A stretch of 49,539 bases of DNA. It comes from Clostridiales bacterium (GTDB lineage: Bacteria; Bacillota; Clostridia; Christensenellales; Aristaeellaceae). Made by a program: the position numbers and the translations under genes. The first letter of the stretch is position 1. Each line of letters starts with the position of its first letter. Positions 40,758-47,994 of this stretch are shown in pieces. Where the stretch lies: positions 1 to 49,539 of the forward strand of contig SFFC01000039.1 in NCBI GenBank assembly GCA_004556985.1, given 5' to 3'. Under the pieces are notes generated by a model that had not been told where the DNA came from, did no database searches, and saw only the letters and a program-made list of their open reading frames with translations.

Positions 40758-42323
40758 ATGAAACATCCGACGCTTGCGCCGCTGTGTGCGGCGCTGCTGT
40801 GCGCGGCGCTGGCGATGCCCGCGGGCGCGCTGGCCCAGCAGACGACCTATGTCTTCCCCTATGAGGGCTTCCGCTACACGCAGCAGGGGGACGAAACCGT
40901 CCTCACCCAGACCAACCTGGACGATCACGCGGATTTGCTCGCCTCGCTGGGCACGACAAAGGAGGCCGTGCTGGCGAGCTACATCGCCTCCGGCATTGTC
41001 ATGGAGGTCATCCCTGAGAACGGCGGACAGATCGCCGTCAGCGTCGTGAGCGCAGGCGCGTTTGCCGACGTGCAGGATATGGCCGCCCTGAGCGACGAGC
41101 GTCTGGCCGACTTCGCGGCGCAGTTTGAAAACAGCGGGCTGTATGAGACCTGCGCGCTGACGCAGACCGAGCCTGTCTGCGTGCGCATGACCTCCTCGGC
41201 GATGGTCGCCTCGATGCCCGTCTATACGCTGCGCTACGCGACGCTGCACCTGGGCCAGCTCTACCTGCTGACGCAGACGGTTGTCGGCCGTGCGCCCGAT
41301 GAAGGCGAAGACGCGCGCGTCGCGCAGGTGCTTGCCGGCATGAAGCTGCTGCAGTCCCGCACGGAGCCGACGCCCGAGCCGACGCCCGCGCCTACCCCAA
41401 CGCCCGAGCCGACGCCCGAGCCGACGCCCGGCGTCGCGCAGGTGATCGCCTCGGAGGGCGAACTGACGGTCGAGGGCGTGCCGGCCTACACGAACAGCGC
41501 CTTGCTGACCCTCACTGGGCAGACCGCGGCCTCCGTCGAGGTGCGCGCCGCTGTGGACGGCGCGACGCTCGGGCGCACAACCTCCCGCAAGGACGGCGCC
41601 TTCTCGATGACTGTCTCCCTGCCCGAGGAGGGCGATCTCGTGCTCGCCGTGATGACGGACGACGCGGAGCAGATGCTCTCCCTGCGCTATGAGATGCCGT
41701 CCGTGCCGCTGACGGTCACGGATCCCGCCGAGCCGGTCTTCACGGGCGACACCGTGACGATCAAGGGCATCACCGCGCCCGAGGCGACGGTCTACCTCAA
41801 GGGCACGGGCGTGAGCACCAACGTCAAGGCGAGCAAGAACGGCGTATACAGCATCCGCGTCACCTTCAAGGACGCGGGCACGCAGACCTTCAGCCTTCGC
41901 GCGTCGCTCAAGGGCTATCGGGATACCGAGACGACCGTGACGCTGACGCGCGAGCTGACCGACCGCGAGCGCCTGACCGCGTTCCGCGTCAACATGATCG
42001 ATTTCGACTACGCGAATATCCTCAAGAATCCGGCCCGCTATGAGGGCAAGCATTTCAAGATTCGCGGCAAGGTCATGGAGTTCACCGACTATGACGGCAG
42101 TCCCTGCGCGCTCGTCTGCGCGAACAACGCCTCCGTCGGCGTCTGGCATGATCCCGTCTGGGTTGTGCTCGACGGCACGGAGGACATCGCCGAGGAGAGC
42201 ATCCTGACCTTCTACATCATCGCGGAGGGGACGACTCTCCCGGCGGATGGCCGCTACACCGAGGAGGGGGAGGAAATCGAGGCGCCCGTCGCCCGCGCCT
42301 TCCTCGTCACGGAGGCCAAATAA
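40758..42323 (+). CDS. Exported multidomain protein with Pro/Thr linker and Ig-like repeats
   Basis: 521 aa. A Sec signal (LAPLCAALLCAALAMPAGALA) ends near residue 26. Domain 1 (about 27-205) is a mixed alpha/beta region (FPYEGFRYTQQGDETVLTQ). A linker of TPEPTPAPTP units follows. Two Ig-like/carboxypeptidase-regulatory-like beta domains come next (ELTVEGVPAYTNSALLTLTG and PVFTGDTVTIKGITAPEATV). The last 110 residues (FRVNMIDFDYANILKNPARY then GKHFKIRGKVMEF) resemble an OB-like fold seen at the C-terminus of exported proteins. No catalytic motif is visible. Attachment is not by LPXTG. It has its own promoter and terminator. Confidence 0.8.
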   Translation: MKHPTLAPLCAALLCAALAMPAGALAQQTTYVFPYEGFRYTQQGDETVLTQTNLDDHADLLASLGTTKEAVLASYIASGIVMEVIPENGGQIAVSVVSAGAFADVQDMAALSDERLADFAAQFENSGLYETCALTQTEPVCVRMTSSAMVASMPVYTLRYATLHLGQLYLLTQTVVGRAPDEGEDARVAQVLAGMKLLQSRTEPTPEPTPAPTPTPEPTPEPTPGVAQVIASEGELTVEGVPAYTNSALLTLTGQTAASVEVRAAVDGATLGRTTSRKDGAFSMTVSLPEEGDLVLAVMTDDAEQMLSLRYEMPSVPLTVTDPAEPVFTGDTVTIKGITAPEATVYLKGTGVSTNVKASKNGVYSIRVTFKDAGTQTFSLRASLKGYRDTETTVTLTRELTDRERLTAFRVNMIDFDYANILKNPARYEGKHFKIRGKVMEFTDYDGSPCALVCANNASVGVWHDPVWVVLDGTEDIAEESILTFYIIAEGTTLPADGRYTEEGEEIEAPVARAFLVTEAK

Positions 42324-42341
42324 GCCCTTTCTGCAAAGCAG

Positions 42342-42374
42342 CCCCCGGAGCATGAAGCGCTCCGGGGGATTTTT
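42342..42374 (+). terminator. Strong intrinsic terminator
   Basis: The 10-bp stem CCCCCGGAGC / GCTCCGGGGG is followed by ATTTTT. Confidence 0.9.
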
Positions 42375-42416
42375 CCGATTTACGGACAATAATTATCGAA
42401 ATTCAATAAAAAATCA

Positions 42417-42445
42417 TTGACAAACGATCAACTCCGTGGTATGCT
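42417..42445 (+). promoter_or_regulatory. Promoter of the DUF2975/HTH pair
   Basis: A perfect -35 TTGACA (42417-42422), 17 nt and TATGCT (42440-42445). Just upstream lies the near-palindrome CAATAATTATCG (42387-42398), a possible site for the encoded regulator. Confidence 0.75.
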
Positions 42446-42463
42446 TGTCCCGAGGTGAGAAAA

Positions 42464-42976
42464 ATGAAACAGAAGCGGGAATTCCTGACGGCACAGACGG
42501 TCTTCCCCGTGCTGCGTGCGGCGACGGTGGTTTCCGGCCTCCTGGGCACGGCGCTGGCCCTCTTTCTGGCGGCCATCGGCATCGACGTGCTGAGGGCGGG
42601 CCTGGAGGAGAATATCCCCTGCTGGACAGCGGCCTCCATCATTGGGCTGGCGGCAGTCGCCGCCGTGAGCGTCTGCGCCTATGCGGCGCTGACGATCTTC
42701 TTGCGGCTGTGCGGCCGACTGGCACGGGGCAGCGCGTTCACGGCGCAGAACGTCGCGGCGATGCGGCGCATCGCGCGCTGCTTCCTGGGAGCGGGCGCGG
42801 CGCTGACCATCACCGTCGCAGGGCTGACCGTGATCATGGGCGGGATGCTCCTGCCCATGATTTATCTGCTGCTGCTCGTGCTGATTTGCCTGGGCGCTGC
42901 GCTGCTGTGCGAGGCGCTCGGCGTGCTCACGGAGCGCGCGGCGGCGCTGCAGCAGGAGAGCGAGCTGACGATCTGA
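42464..42976 (+). CDS. DUF2975-family membrane protein
   Basis: 170 aa with four predicted membrane helices (FPVLRAATVVSGLLGTALAL; ASIIGLAAVAAVSVCAYAAL; CFLGAGAALTITVAGLTVIM; LPMIYLLLLVLICLGAALL). The cytoplasmic loop GSAFTAQNVAAMRRIARCF is the conserved DUF2975 signature. ATG 42464 has GAGGTGAG in front. The next gene, 14 nt on, is a Cro/CI-type regulator; this pairing is frequent in Bacillota. The function of the membrane partner is not known; it may sense a signal or modulate the regulator. Confidence 0.85.
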   Translation: MKQKREFLTAQTVFPVLRAATVVSGLLGTALALFLAAIGIDVLRAGLEENIPCWTAASIIGLAAVAAVSVCAYAALTIFLRLCGRLARGSAFTAQNVAAMRRIARCFLGAGAALTITVAGLTVIMGGMLLPMIYLLLLVLICLGAALLCEALGVLTERAAALQQESELTI

Positions 42977-42990
42977 GGAGGTGGAGACGC

Positions 42991-43206
42991 ATGATCCGGA
43001 TCGATCTTGACGTGATGCTCGCCCGGCGCAAGATGAGCCTGACGGAGCTCTCCCAGCGCGTGGGCATCACCATCGCGAACCTGTCCATCCTCAAGAACGG
43101 GCGCGCCAGGGCCGTGCGGCTGGAGACGCTGGACGCCATCTGCAGGGTGCTCGATTGCCAGCCGGGGGATATCCTCGTGTATGAGGAGGATGGGGTGCAG
43201 CGCTGA
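42991..43206 (+). CDS. Small Cro/CI-type HTH regulator (YozG-like)
   Basis: 71 aa, essentially one helix-turn-helix: DVMLARRKMSLTELSQRVG (helices 1-2), TIANLSILKNGRARAVRL (recognition helix region), ETLDAICRVLDCQPGDILVY. The form is that of HTH_26 family proteins. GGAGG is at 42977-42981. It is encoded with DUF2975 under one promoter, so it probably controls its own operon. No sensor domain is present. Confidence 0.92.
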   Translation: MIRIDLDVMLARRKMSLTELSQRVGITIANLSILKNGRARAVRLETLDAICRVLDCQPGDILVYEEDGVQR

Positions 43207-43210
43207 TTGG

Positions 43211-43267
43211 GAGGTTTCAGGGCAGGCCGTAAAGCGGCCTACGATTGAAACAGGTTTGATTCTGCAA
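43211..43267 (+). repeat. Element E2, copy C (hairpin 3 only)
   Basis: Outer GTTTC / GAAAC (43214-43218, 43247-43251), loop strands AGGGC and ACGATT, inner AGGCCGT-AAA-GCGGCCT (one G-T pair), then AGGTTTGATTCTGCAA. HP1 and HP2 are missing. It lies directly after the HTH regulator stop and before a minus-strand terminator. Confidence 0.8.
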
Positions 43268-43273
43268 CAAAAC

Positions 43274-43307
43274 AAAAAAAGCCGCACCGGCTCCAAACCG
43301 GTGCGGC
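43274..43307 (-). terminator. Strong terminator after the GT2 gene
   Basis: On the minus strand the 10-bp stem GCCGCACCGG / CCGGTGCGGC is followed by TTTTTTT. Confidence 0.92.
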
Positions 43308-43313
43308 GCTGTA

Positions 43314-44189
43314 TTATCGCTTCGCGCGTCGCATTCCCTCGATCAGCCGCCCCGCGCGGTTGCCCAGCAGCCTCGCTGCGCAATCCGCCATAAAGCAGCA
43401 GCATTCGCCGGCCTGCCCCTCGCGAAGCAGATGCCGGGCGACATCTCGAAAGAGCGAAGTACCTTCGTCCAGCTCCTTTACATGCTCAAAGCGCGCCTCG
43501 TAGCGCTTCATCGTCCGGCCGACGAGCAGGTTCCGCTGAAACTGCGACCGCAGCGACAGGCAATGCGAATGCCAGACGGCAGCCTGGCCACAGTAGGCGA
43601 GCGCATGGCCCGCATGCAGCAGCTTTTCCGCCATGAGCATATCCTCGTTTGTCATCACGGGCCGATCATACCCGCCGACGGCGAGCACGGCCTCCCGCCT
43701 GTACGCGGCGCAGACGTTGGAGATCAGGAACGCGCGCACGCCGAGCGCCGGGATATCCGACGCCGTCCAGATGCGGCTTTCCGCGGGATAGCTGTGGGCG
43801 CGCACGGCCCGCTCAAACGGCCGTGCGTCCGGCCTGGCAATCTGCCGGGCGCCGACCGCCGCGACGCGCGGGTCGGCAAACGGCGCGAGCAGCCGCTCGA
43901 CAAGCCTGTCGTCCACGGGCAGCGCGTCCTGCGTCATGAAGAGCACGACGTTGCCCCGAGCCTCGCGCAGCGCCCGGTCGCGCGTGCCGCCGTGGTCGAA
44001 TTCGCGCCTTTCGATGGAGCGCACGCGCACGCCCGGCACGGACGCCGCGAGCTGCGCCGTGCCATCCTCCGAAGCGGAATCGACGACGAGGATCTCCTGC
44101 GGCGGCACGCTCTGCGCGCGCATGCGCCGCAGCAGCTCCGCGATGCCCGGCGCGCCGTTGCACGTGGGGATGATCAGCGAAACGCGCAT
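43314..44189 (-). CDS. Family 2 glycosyltransferase (rhamnosyltransferase-like)
   Basis: 291 aa. The GT-A fold start MRVSLIIPTCNGAPGI is followed by EILVVDSASEDGTAQLA (UDP/dTDP-sugar site), REFDHGGTRDRALREARG (typical of rhamnosyl- and related transferases of polysaccharide synthesis), FMTQDALP (DXD-like), then CAAYRREAVLAVGGYDRPVM and TNEDMLMAEKLLHAGHALAY with the catalytic-base region. No membrane helix is seen. It has its own promoter and terminator. The product is likely cell-surface polysaccharide, in line with the ligase-like protein 3 kb away. Confidence 0.88.
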   Translation of the reverse strand: MRVSLIIPTCNGAPGIAELLRRMRAQSVPPQEILVVDSASEDGTAQLAASVPGVRVRSIERREFDHGGTRDRALREARGNVVLFMTQDALPVDDRLVERLLAPFADPRVAAVGARQIARPDARPFERAVRAHSYPAESRIWTASDIPALGVRAFLISNVCAAYRREAVLAVGGYDRPVMTNEDMLMAEKLLHAGHALAYCGQAAVWHSHCLSLRSQFQRNLLVGRTMKRYEARFEHVKELDEGTSLFRDVARHLLREGQAGECCCFMADCAARLLGNRAGRLIEGMRRAKR

Positions 44190-44243
44190 GGCCTGTCCTC
44201 CTTTGGCGGCGCGCCGGTGCTGTGCCGTGCGCCTGCTCTGCCC

Positions 44244-44272
44244 AGTATACCATGATGCGCGGGGTTTTTCAA
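44244..44272 (-). promoter_or_regulatory. GT2 gene promoter
   Basis: On the minus strand, TTGAAA (44267-44272), 17 nt and an extended -10 TGGTATACT (core 44244-44249). Confidence 0.75.
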
Positions 44273-44283
44273 CCGGGTCCGGT

Positions 44284-44315
44284 GATTGACAATGCGACCG
44301 ACGATTGACAATGCG
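44284..44315 (+). repeat. Two direct repeats of GATTGACAATGCG
   Basis: The 13-mer occurs at 44284-44296 and 44303-44315, a period of 19 nt. Each contains TTGACA but no -10 follows. The surrounding stretch of about 320 nt (44190-44509) holds no gene, only this repeat and the promoters on either side. Confidence 0.7.
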
Positions 44316-44412
44316 TCAAATGATGAACGGGATGGAGAAAAGACTTTTTTCGGAAATAACTGAGTTTTCCTTTGACGAGGCGTTTTCTTTGTAAAAAGAC
44401 GTTGATTTTTTG

Positions 44413-44441
44413 TTGCTTTTGGGGCGGGGCGGGCGTATAAT
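44413..44441 (+). promoter_or_regulatory. nhaC promoter
   Basis: TTGCTT (44413-44418), 17 nt and a perfect TATAAT (44436-44441), about 70 nt before the start. Confidence 0.75.
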
Positions 44442-44509
44442 GAAAACAGCATTGTCCCGCGCGGGCGCATCCGACGGGGCCCATCTTCAACGCTTGGGGA
44501 GGAACCACC

Positions 44510-45913
44510 ATGCAAAAGAATGCAGAAAAGAAGACGCTCAACGGTCTTCAGTCCATCGTGCTGCTGCTGCTGATCATCGCGTCCGTCGCGGTATGCATCC
44601 GCCTGAAGACCGGCGGCCCGATGATCGGCCTTTTCGCGAGCTGGCTGTGGGTCTACGCCTTCTGCAAGGTGCTCAAAATCGATTACAGCGCGGTCATCGC
44701 GGGCGCGTATGATGCCATCCGCGTCGTCGTGCCGACGCTCTGCCTGCTCATGGCCATCGGCGTCATGATCGGCACCTGGCTGCAAAGCGGCACCATCGCC
44801 ACGATCATCGTCGGCGGATTGAAGCTGATCAACCCGACCTGGCTGCTGCCGCTGACGCTGCTGTTCTGCGCGGCGCTGAGCCTCGTGACCGGCACGAGCT
44901 ACGGCTCCGTCGGCAGCGCGGGCGTCGCCATGATGGCCATTGGCAACGCGATGGGCATCAACCCCGGCATGGTCGCCGGCGCGGTTATCTGCGGCGCGAT
45001 GTTCGGCGACAAGCTCAGCCCGCTCTCCGACACGACCAACCTCGCCCCGGCCGTCGCGGGCGCGAAGCTCAGCGACCACGTCCGCTCCATGCTCTACACG
45101 ACGATCCCGGCGTTTGTCGTCAGCCTGGTGCTCTTCACGATCCTGGGCATTCAGCAGACCTCGGGCGCCTATGAGATGAGCGACGTGAGCGGCTATATCG
45201 CGGCGCTCGAGGGCGAATTCTCCATCGGCTTCCTCGCGCTGATCCCGGCCGTCGTCATCATCGTGCTGCTGCTGCTGCGCGTGCCGGCGGTTGTCGCGCT
45301 CGGCCTCTCCGCCGTCTGCGCCGGCGCCGTCTCGATGCTCGTGCAGCATGTCAGCCTGGCCAATGTCATCCGCGTCGCCTACAACGGCTACACCACCGGC
45401 ATCGACGTCGGCCTGCTCAAATCCATCCTCAACCGCGGCGGCATGAGCAGCATGATGCAGTACGTCGCGATCATCAGCTTCGCCGTCGGCATGGGCGGCA
45501 TGCTCGACAAGCTGGGCGTGCTGGACAACATTCTGCGCGCGATCACCCGGCGCATCAGCAGCGACGGCGCGCTGATCACGGTGACGCTGATCGTCGGCTA
45601 TGTCACCAGCATCATCAGCTGCTCCCAGCCGATGGCGCACGTGCTGACCGGCCGCCTGATGGCCCCGCTGTTCAAGGAGCGCGGCATCGCGCCGGAGATC
45701 CTTTCCCGCAGCCTGGAGGATGCCGGCACGCTGGCCGGCCCGATGATCCCCTGGCACGGCTACTGTGTTTACATGTCCGGCACGCTGGGCGTCGCCTGGG
45801 CGGCGTTCTTCCCGTATCTGTTCCTGCTGTATCTGACGCCTGTGTTCAGCATCTTCTACGGCTTCACCGGCATCTCCATCAAGCATGTCAAGCCGGAAGG
45901 GGAAAGCGCCTGA
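44510..45913 (+). CDS. nhaC: Na+/H+ antiporter, NhaC family
   Basis: 467 aa, about eleven hydrophobic helices. NhaC-family proteins exchange Na+ for H+; some relatives exchange malate for lactate. The family signature is GAMFGDKLSPLSDTTNLAPA, preceded by LVTGTSYGSVGSAGVAMMAI. The C-terminal half repeats the fold, with TSIISCSQPMAHVLTGRLM and DAGTLAGPMIPWHGYCVY. GGGGAGGA precedes the ATG. The MBL-fold gene begins one base after its stop, so the two are one transcript. Ion preference cannot be read from the sequence. Confidence 0.88.
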   Translation: MQKNAEKKTLNGLQSIVLLLLIIASVAVCIRLKTGGPMIGLFASWLWVYAFCKVLKIDYSAVIAGAYDAIRVVVPTLCLLMAIGVMIGTWLQSGTIATIIVGGLKLINPTWLLPLTLLFCAALSLVTGTSYGSVGSAGVAMMAIGNAMGINPGMVAGAVICGAMFGDKLSPLSDTTNLAPAVAGAKLSDHVRSMLYTTIPAFVVSLVLFTILGIQQTSGAYEMSDVSGYIAALEGEFSIGFLALIPAVVIIVLLLLRVPAVVALGLSAVCAGAVSMLVQHVSLANVIRVAYNGYTTGIDVGLLKSILNRGGMSSMMQYVAIISFAVGMGGMLDKLGVLDNILRAITRRISSDGALITVTLIVGYVTSIISCSQPMAHVLTGRLMAPLFKERGIAPEILSRSLEDAGTLAGPMIPWHGYCVYMSGTLGVAWAAFFPYLFLLYLTPVFSIFYGFTGISIKHVKPEGESA

Positions 45914-45914
45914 T

Positions 45915-46799
45915 ATGGAGAGGTTTGAAACGAAGCTCGTCCTGCTCGGCACGGGCACGCCCAACGCCTGCCCCAATGCCAGCGGCCCGGCCAGCGCCGT
46001 CGTCGTCGGGGACAGGGCCTATCTGGTCGATTTCGGGCCCGGCGTCGTGCGCCAGGCCTCCAAGGCCTATTTCGCGGGCATCGACGCGCTGCGCCCCGAT
46101 CTGCTCTGCCACGCCTTCTGCACCCATCTGCACACGGATCATACGACCGGCTATCCCGACCTGATCTTCACGCCCTGGGTGCTCGAGCGCGCGCAGCCGC
46201 TCAAGGTCTTTGGGCCCAGGGGCATCCGCGCCATGACGGAGCACATCCTCGCCGCCTACGGAACGGACATCGACTTCCGGCTGCACGGCTTTGAGCGCGC
46301 CAACGAGGTCGGCTACCGGGTCGAGGCGACGGAGATCTCGCCCGGCGTCGTCTACGAGGACGATCGCGTGCGGGTCGAGGCCTTCCCGGTCAGCCACGGG
46401 ACGCTGGAGAGCTACGGCTACCGGTTCACGACAGCGGATCGCGTCATCGTCATCAGCGGCGACACCGCGCCGCTTGACATCGTGGCCGAGATGGCTGCGG
46501 GCTGCGACGTGCTGCTGCACGAGGTCGAATATACAGGCGGCATCAGCGCGCGGGAGCCCAAATGGCAGACGTATCACCGCGCCGTGCACACGCTGAGCGT
46601 CGATTTGGCCGGCGTCGCAGCAAAGGCGCGTCCGAAGCTCCTCGTCACGACGCACCGCATCTACCACATGAACATTCTGGACAACAGCAAAAACCTCGAA
46701 GCCGAGATGGCCCGGCGCTGCGACGCGATCCTGCGCGAGATTCGCGAGGCGGGCTATGACGGCCCGGTCGTCAACGGGCACGACCTCGACGTATATTGA
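45915..46799 (+). CDS. Metallo-beta-lactamase-fold hydrolase (RNase Z/arylsulfatase-like)
   Basis: 294 aa. The N-terminus LVLLGTGTPNACPNASGPAS (typical of the RNase Z / phosphodiesterase branch) and the zinc motif CTHLHTDHTTGYPDL (HxHxDH) are clear. Further ligands are AFPVSHGTL, VISGDTAP and VTTHRIYHMN. The start at 45915 follows the nhaC stop by one base, with GGAAGGGG farther upstream. No RNase Z exosite arm is obvious, so it is more likely a small-molecule or phosphodiester hydrolase. Coupling to the antiporter suggests a shared metabolic role, which is inference. Confidence 0.85.
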   Translation: MERFETKLVLLGTGTPNACPNASGPASAVVVGDRAYLVDFGPGVVRQASKAYFAGIDALRPDLLCHAFCTHLHTDHTTGYPDLIFTPWVLERAQPLKVFGPRGIRAMTEHILAAYGTDIDFRLHGFERANEVGYRVEATEISPGVVYEDDRVRVEAFPVSHGTLESYGYRFTTADRVIVISGDTAPLDIVAEMAAGCDVLLHEVEYTGGISAREPKWQTYHRAVHTLSVDLAGVAAKARPKLLVTTHRIYHMNILDNSKNLEAEMARRCDAILREIREAGYDGPVVNGHDLDVY

Positions 46800-46807
46800 G
46801 ACAAAAA

Positions 46808-46847
46808 GCATCGCCGCCGCGGAGCAAGCGCTCTGCGGCGGCGATGC
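46808..46847. terminator. Bidirectional terminator
   Basis: The stem GCATCGCCGCCGC / GCGGCGGCGATGC is followed by ATTTAT on the plus strand and TTTTTGTC on the minus strand. It serves both the MBL-fold gene and the convergent esterase. Confidence 0.88.
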
Positions 46848-46859
46848 ATTTATGCGGGA

Positions 46860-47700
46860 TTACCTGCTCTGCTCAAAGAGCCAGTCGCGCACGGCCTCGA
46901 GCTTATAGGCGTAGTCAAACGACGTCAGATGCTCGCTGCCGCCCTGGCCCTCCGCGAGCGTCGTGCCCTTGGTGAAGGTGACGAAGTTCGCGCTGCAGCC
47001 CTGCGCGATGAGCGCCTCGACGGCGGCGTTCTGCGCGTCGATGTCGTCCTGCGCGCTCCACTCGGCGCTGGCATAGGCGACGCCGTCCGCGTCAAAGACG
47101 GCCTTAAGGCCGGTCTGGCCGGTCGAGGCCTTGTCATCGCCCGCGGAGACGATATAGAAGAAGCTGTCCTCCTCGAGCACATCGAGGATGCTGTTGTCCC
47201 ACTGGCTGCCGACGAACAGCGACGCCGCGAACAGCTCCGGATAGGCGACGTTCAGATGGAAGGACGTCATACCGCCCATCGACTGGCCGGTCGTGTAGAT
47301 GCGGCCGGTGTCGATCGGATACGTCTTACAGAGGCTTTCGATGATCCTGACCGCCACGTCGATCTGATCGGAGGTGTTGAAGTTATCGTCGACGACCGTC
47401 TCCGTGAACACGGGGATCATCACGAAGCAGGGATGCTTTGCCTGCTCCTCGGTGGTCGCCCAGACGACGCCGCCCCAGCCGATCGAGAGCACATAGGAGG
47501 GGTCGCGCCCCGGCGCGCTCAAACCCGTCGCCCGGCCCACCGTCGCCCGGCCCACCGTCGCCCGGCCCACCGATCCCTTCCGGCCTCTCGCCGCGCTCCG
47601 GCATGGCCGTGCTTTGCGGCGCGGCCGTCTCCTCCGCTGCGGCGAAAAGGGCGCAGAGCGCAAGCATCAGCGCCAGAAGCAGCGCAAACAAACGTTTCAT
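46860..47700 (-). CDS. Secreted alpha/beta-hydrolase (PHB depolymerase/feruloyl esterase-like), frameshifted and shortened
   Basis: The start at 47700 has GGAGG nine bases upstream and a clean Sec signal (KRLFALLLALMLALCALFAAA). The first frame runs through TAMPERGERPEG and a three-unit PGDGG repeat. Near 47502-47516 the reading frame changes, and the hydrolase part continues in a second frame from DPSYVLSIGWGGVVWA to 46860. It shows the nucleophile elbow GRIYTTGQSMGGMTSFH, GDDKASTGQ and the catalytic His in GGSEHLTSF. The family normally has about 80-120 residues, including the HGxG oxyanion region, between signal and this point; here they are missing. So the gene is broken, either truly or through misassembly at the repeat. 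Confidence 0.75.
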
Positions 47701-47867
47701 GATGGATATCCTCCGGTTTCCTGGGCCCATTCCTCCCTGCGCGGAGGCAGGCCTCGGGCATATTGTACGCGGAAAGTGCGGCGGGTCTGTGAAGTGTTTT
47801 TGAAGGATTTTTGAAGCTTTGGGTCGGATGGCGCGCTGCAGCGGTGCCCTGGGAGTGCGGCGAAGCA

Positions 47868-47910
47868 GAAAAACGGCGCTGCCGCACGGAGAGCTCCCAT
47901 GCGGCAGCGC
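47868..47910 (-). terminator. Terminator of the flavoprotein gene
   Basis: On the minus strand the 11-bp stem GCGCTGCCGCA / TGCGGCAGCGC is followed by CGTTTTTC. The remaining gene-free 300 nt (47701-47994) show nothing else beyond the esterase leader. Confidence 0.88.
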
Positions 47911-47994
47911 GCTGGTTTTCCCGGGCCTGAAAGAGGCGCCGGACAAGTCATTTTCAAGCATTCCTGGGGACGGGAATCGCGTTTGGGCCGGTCA

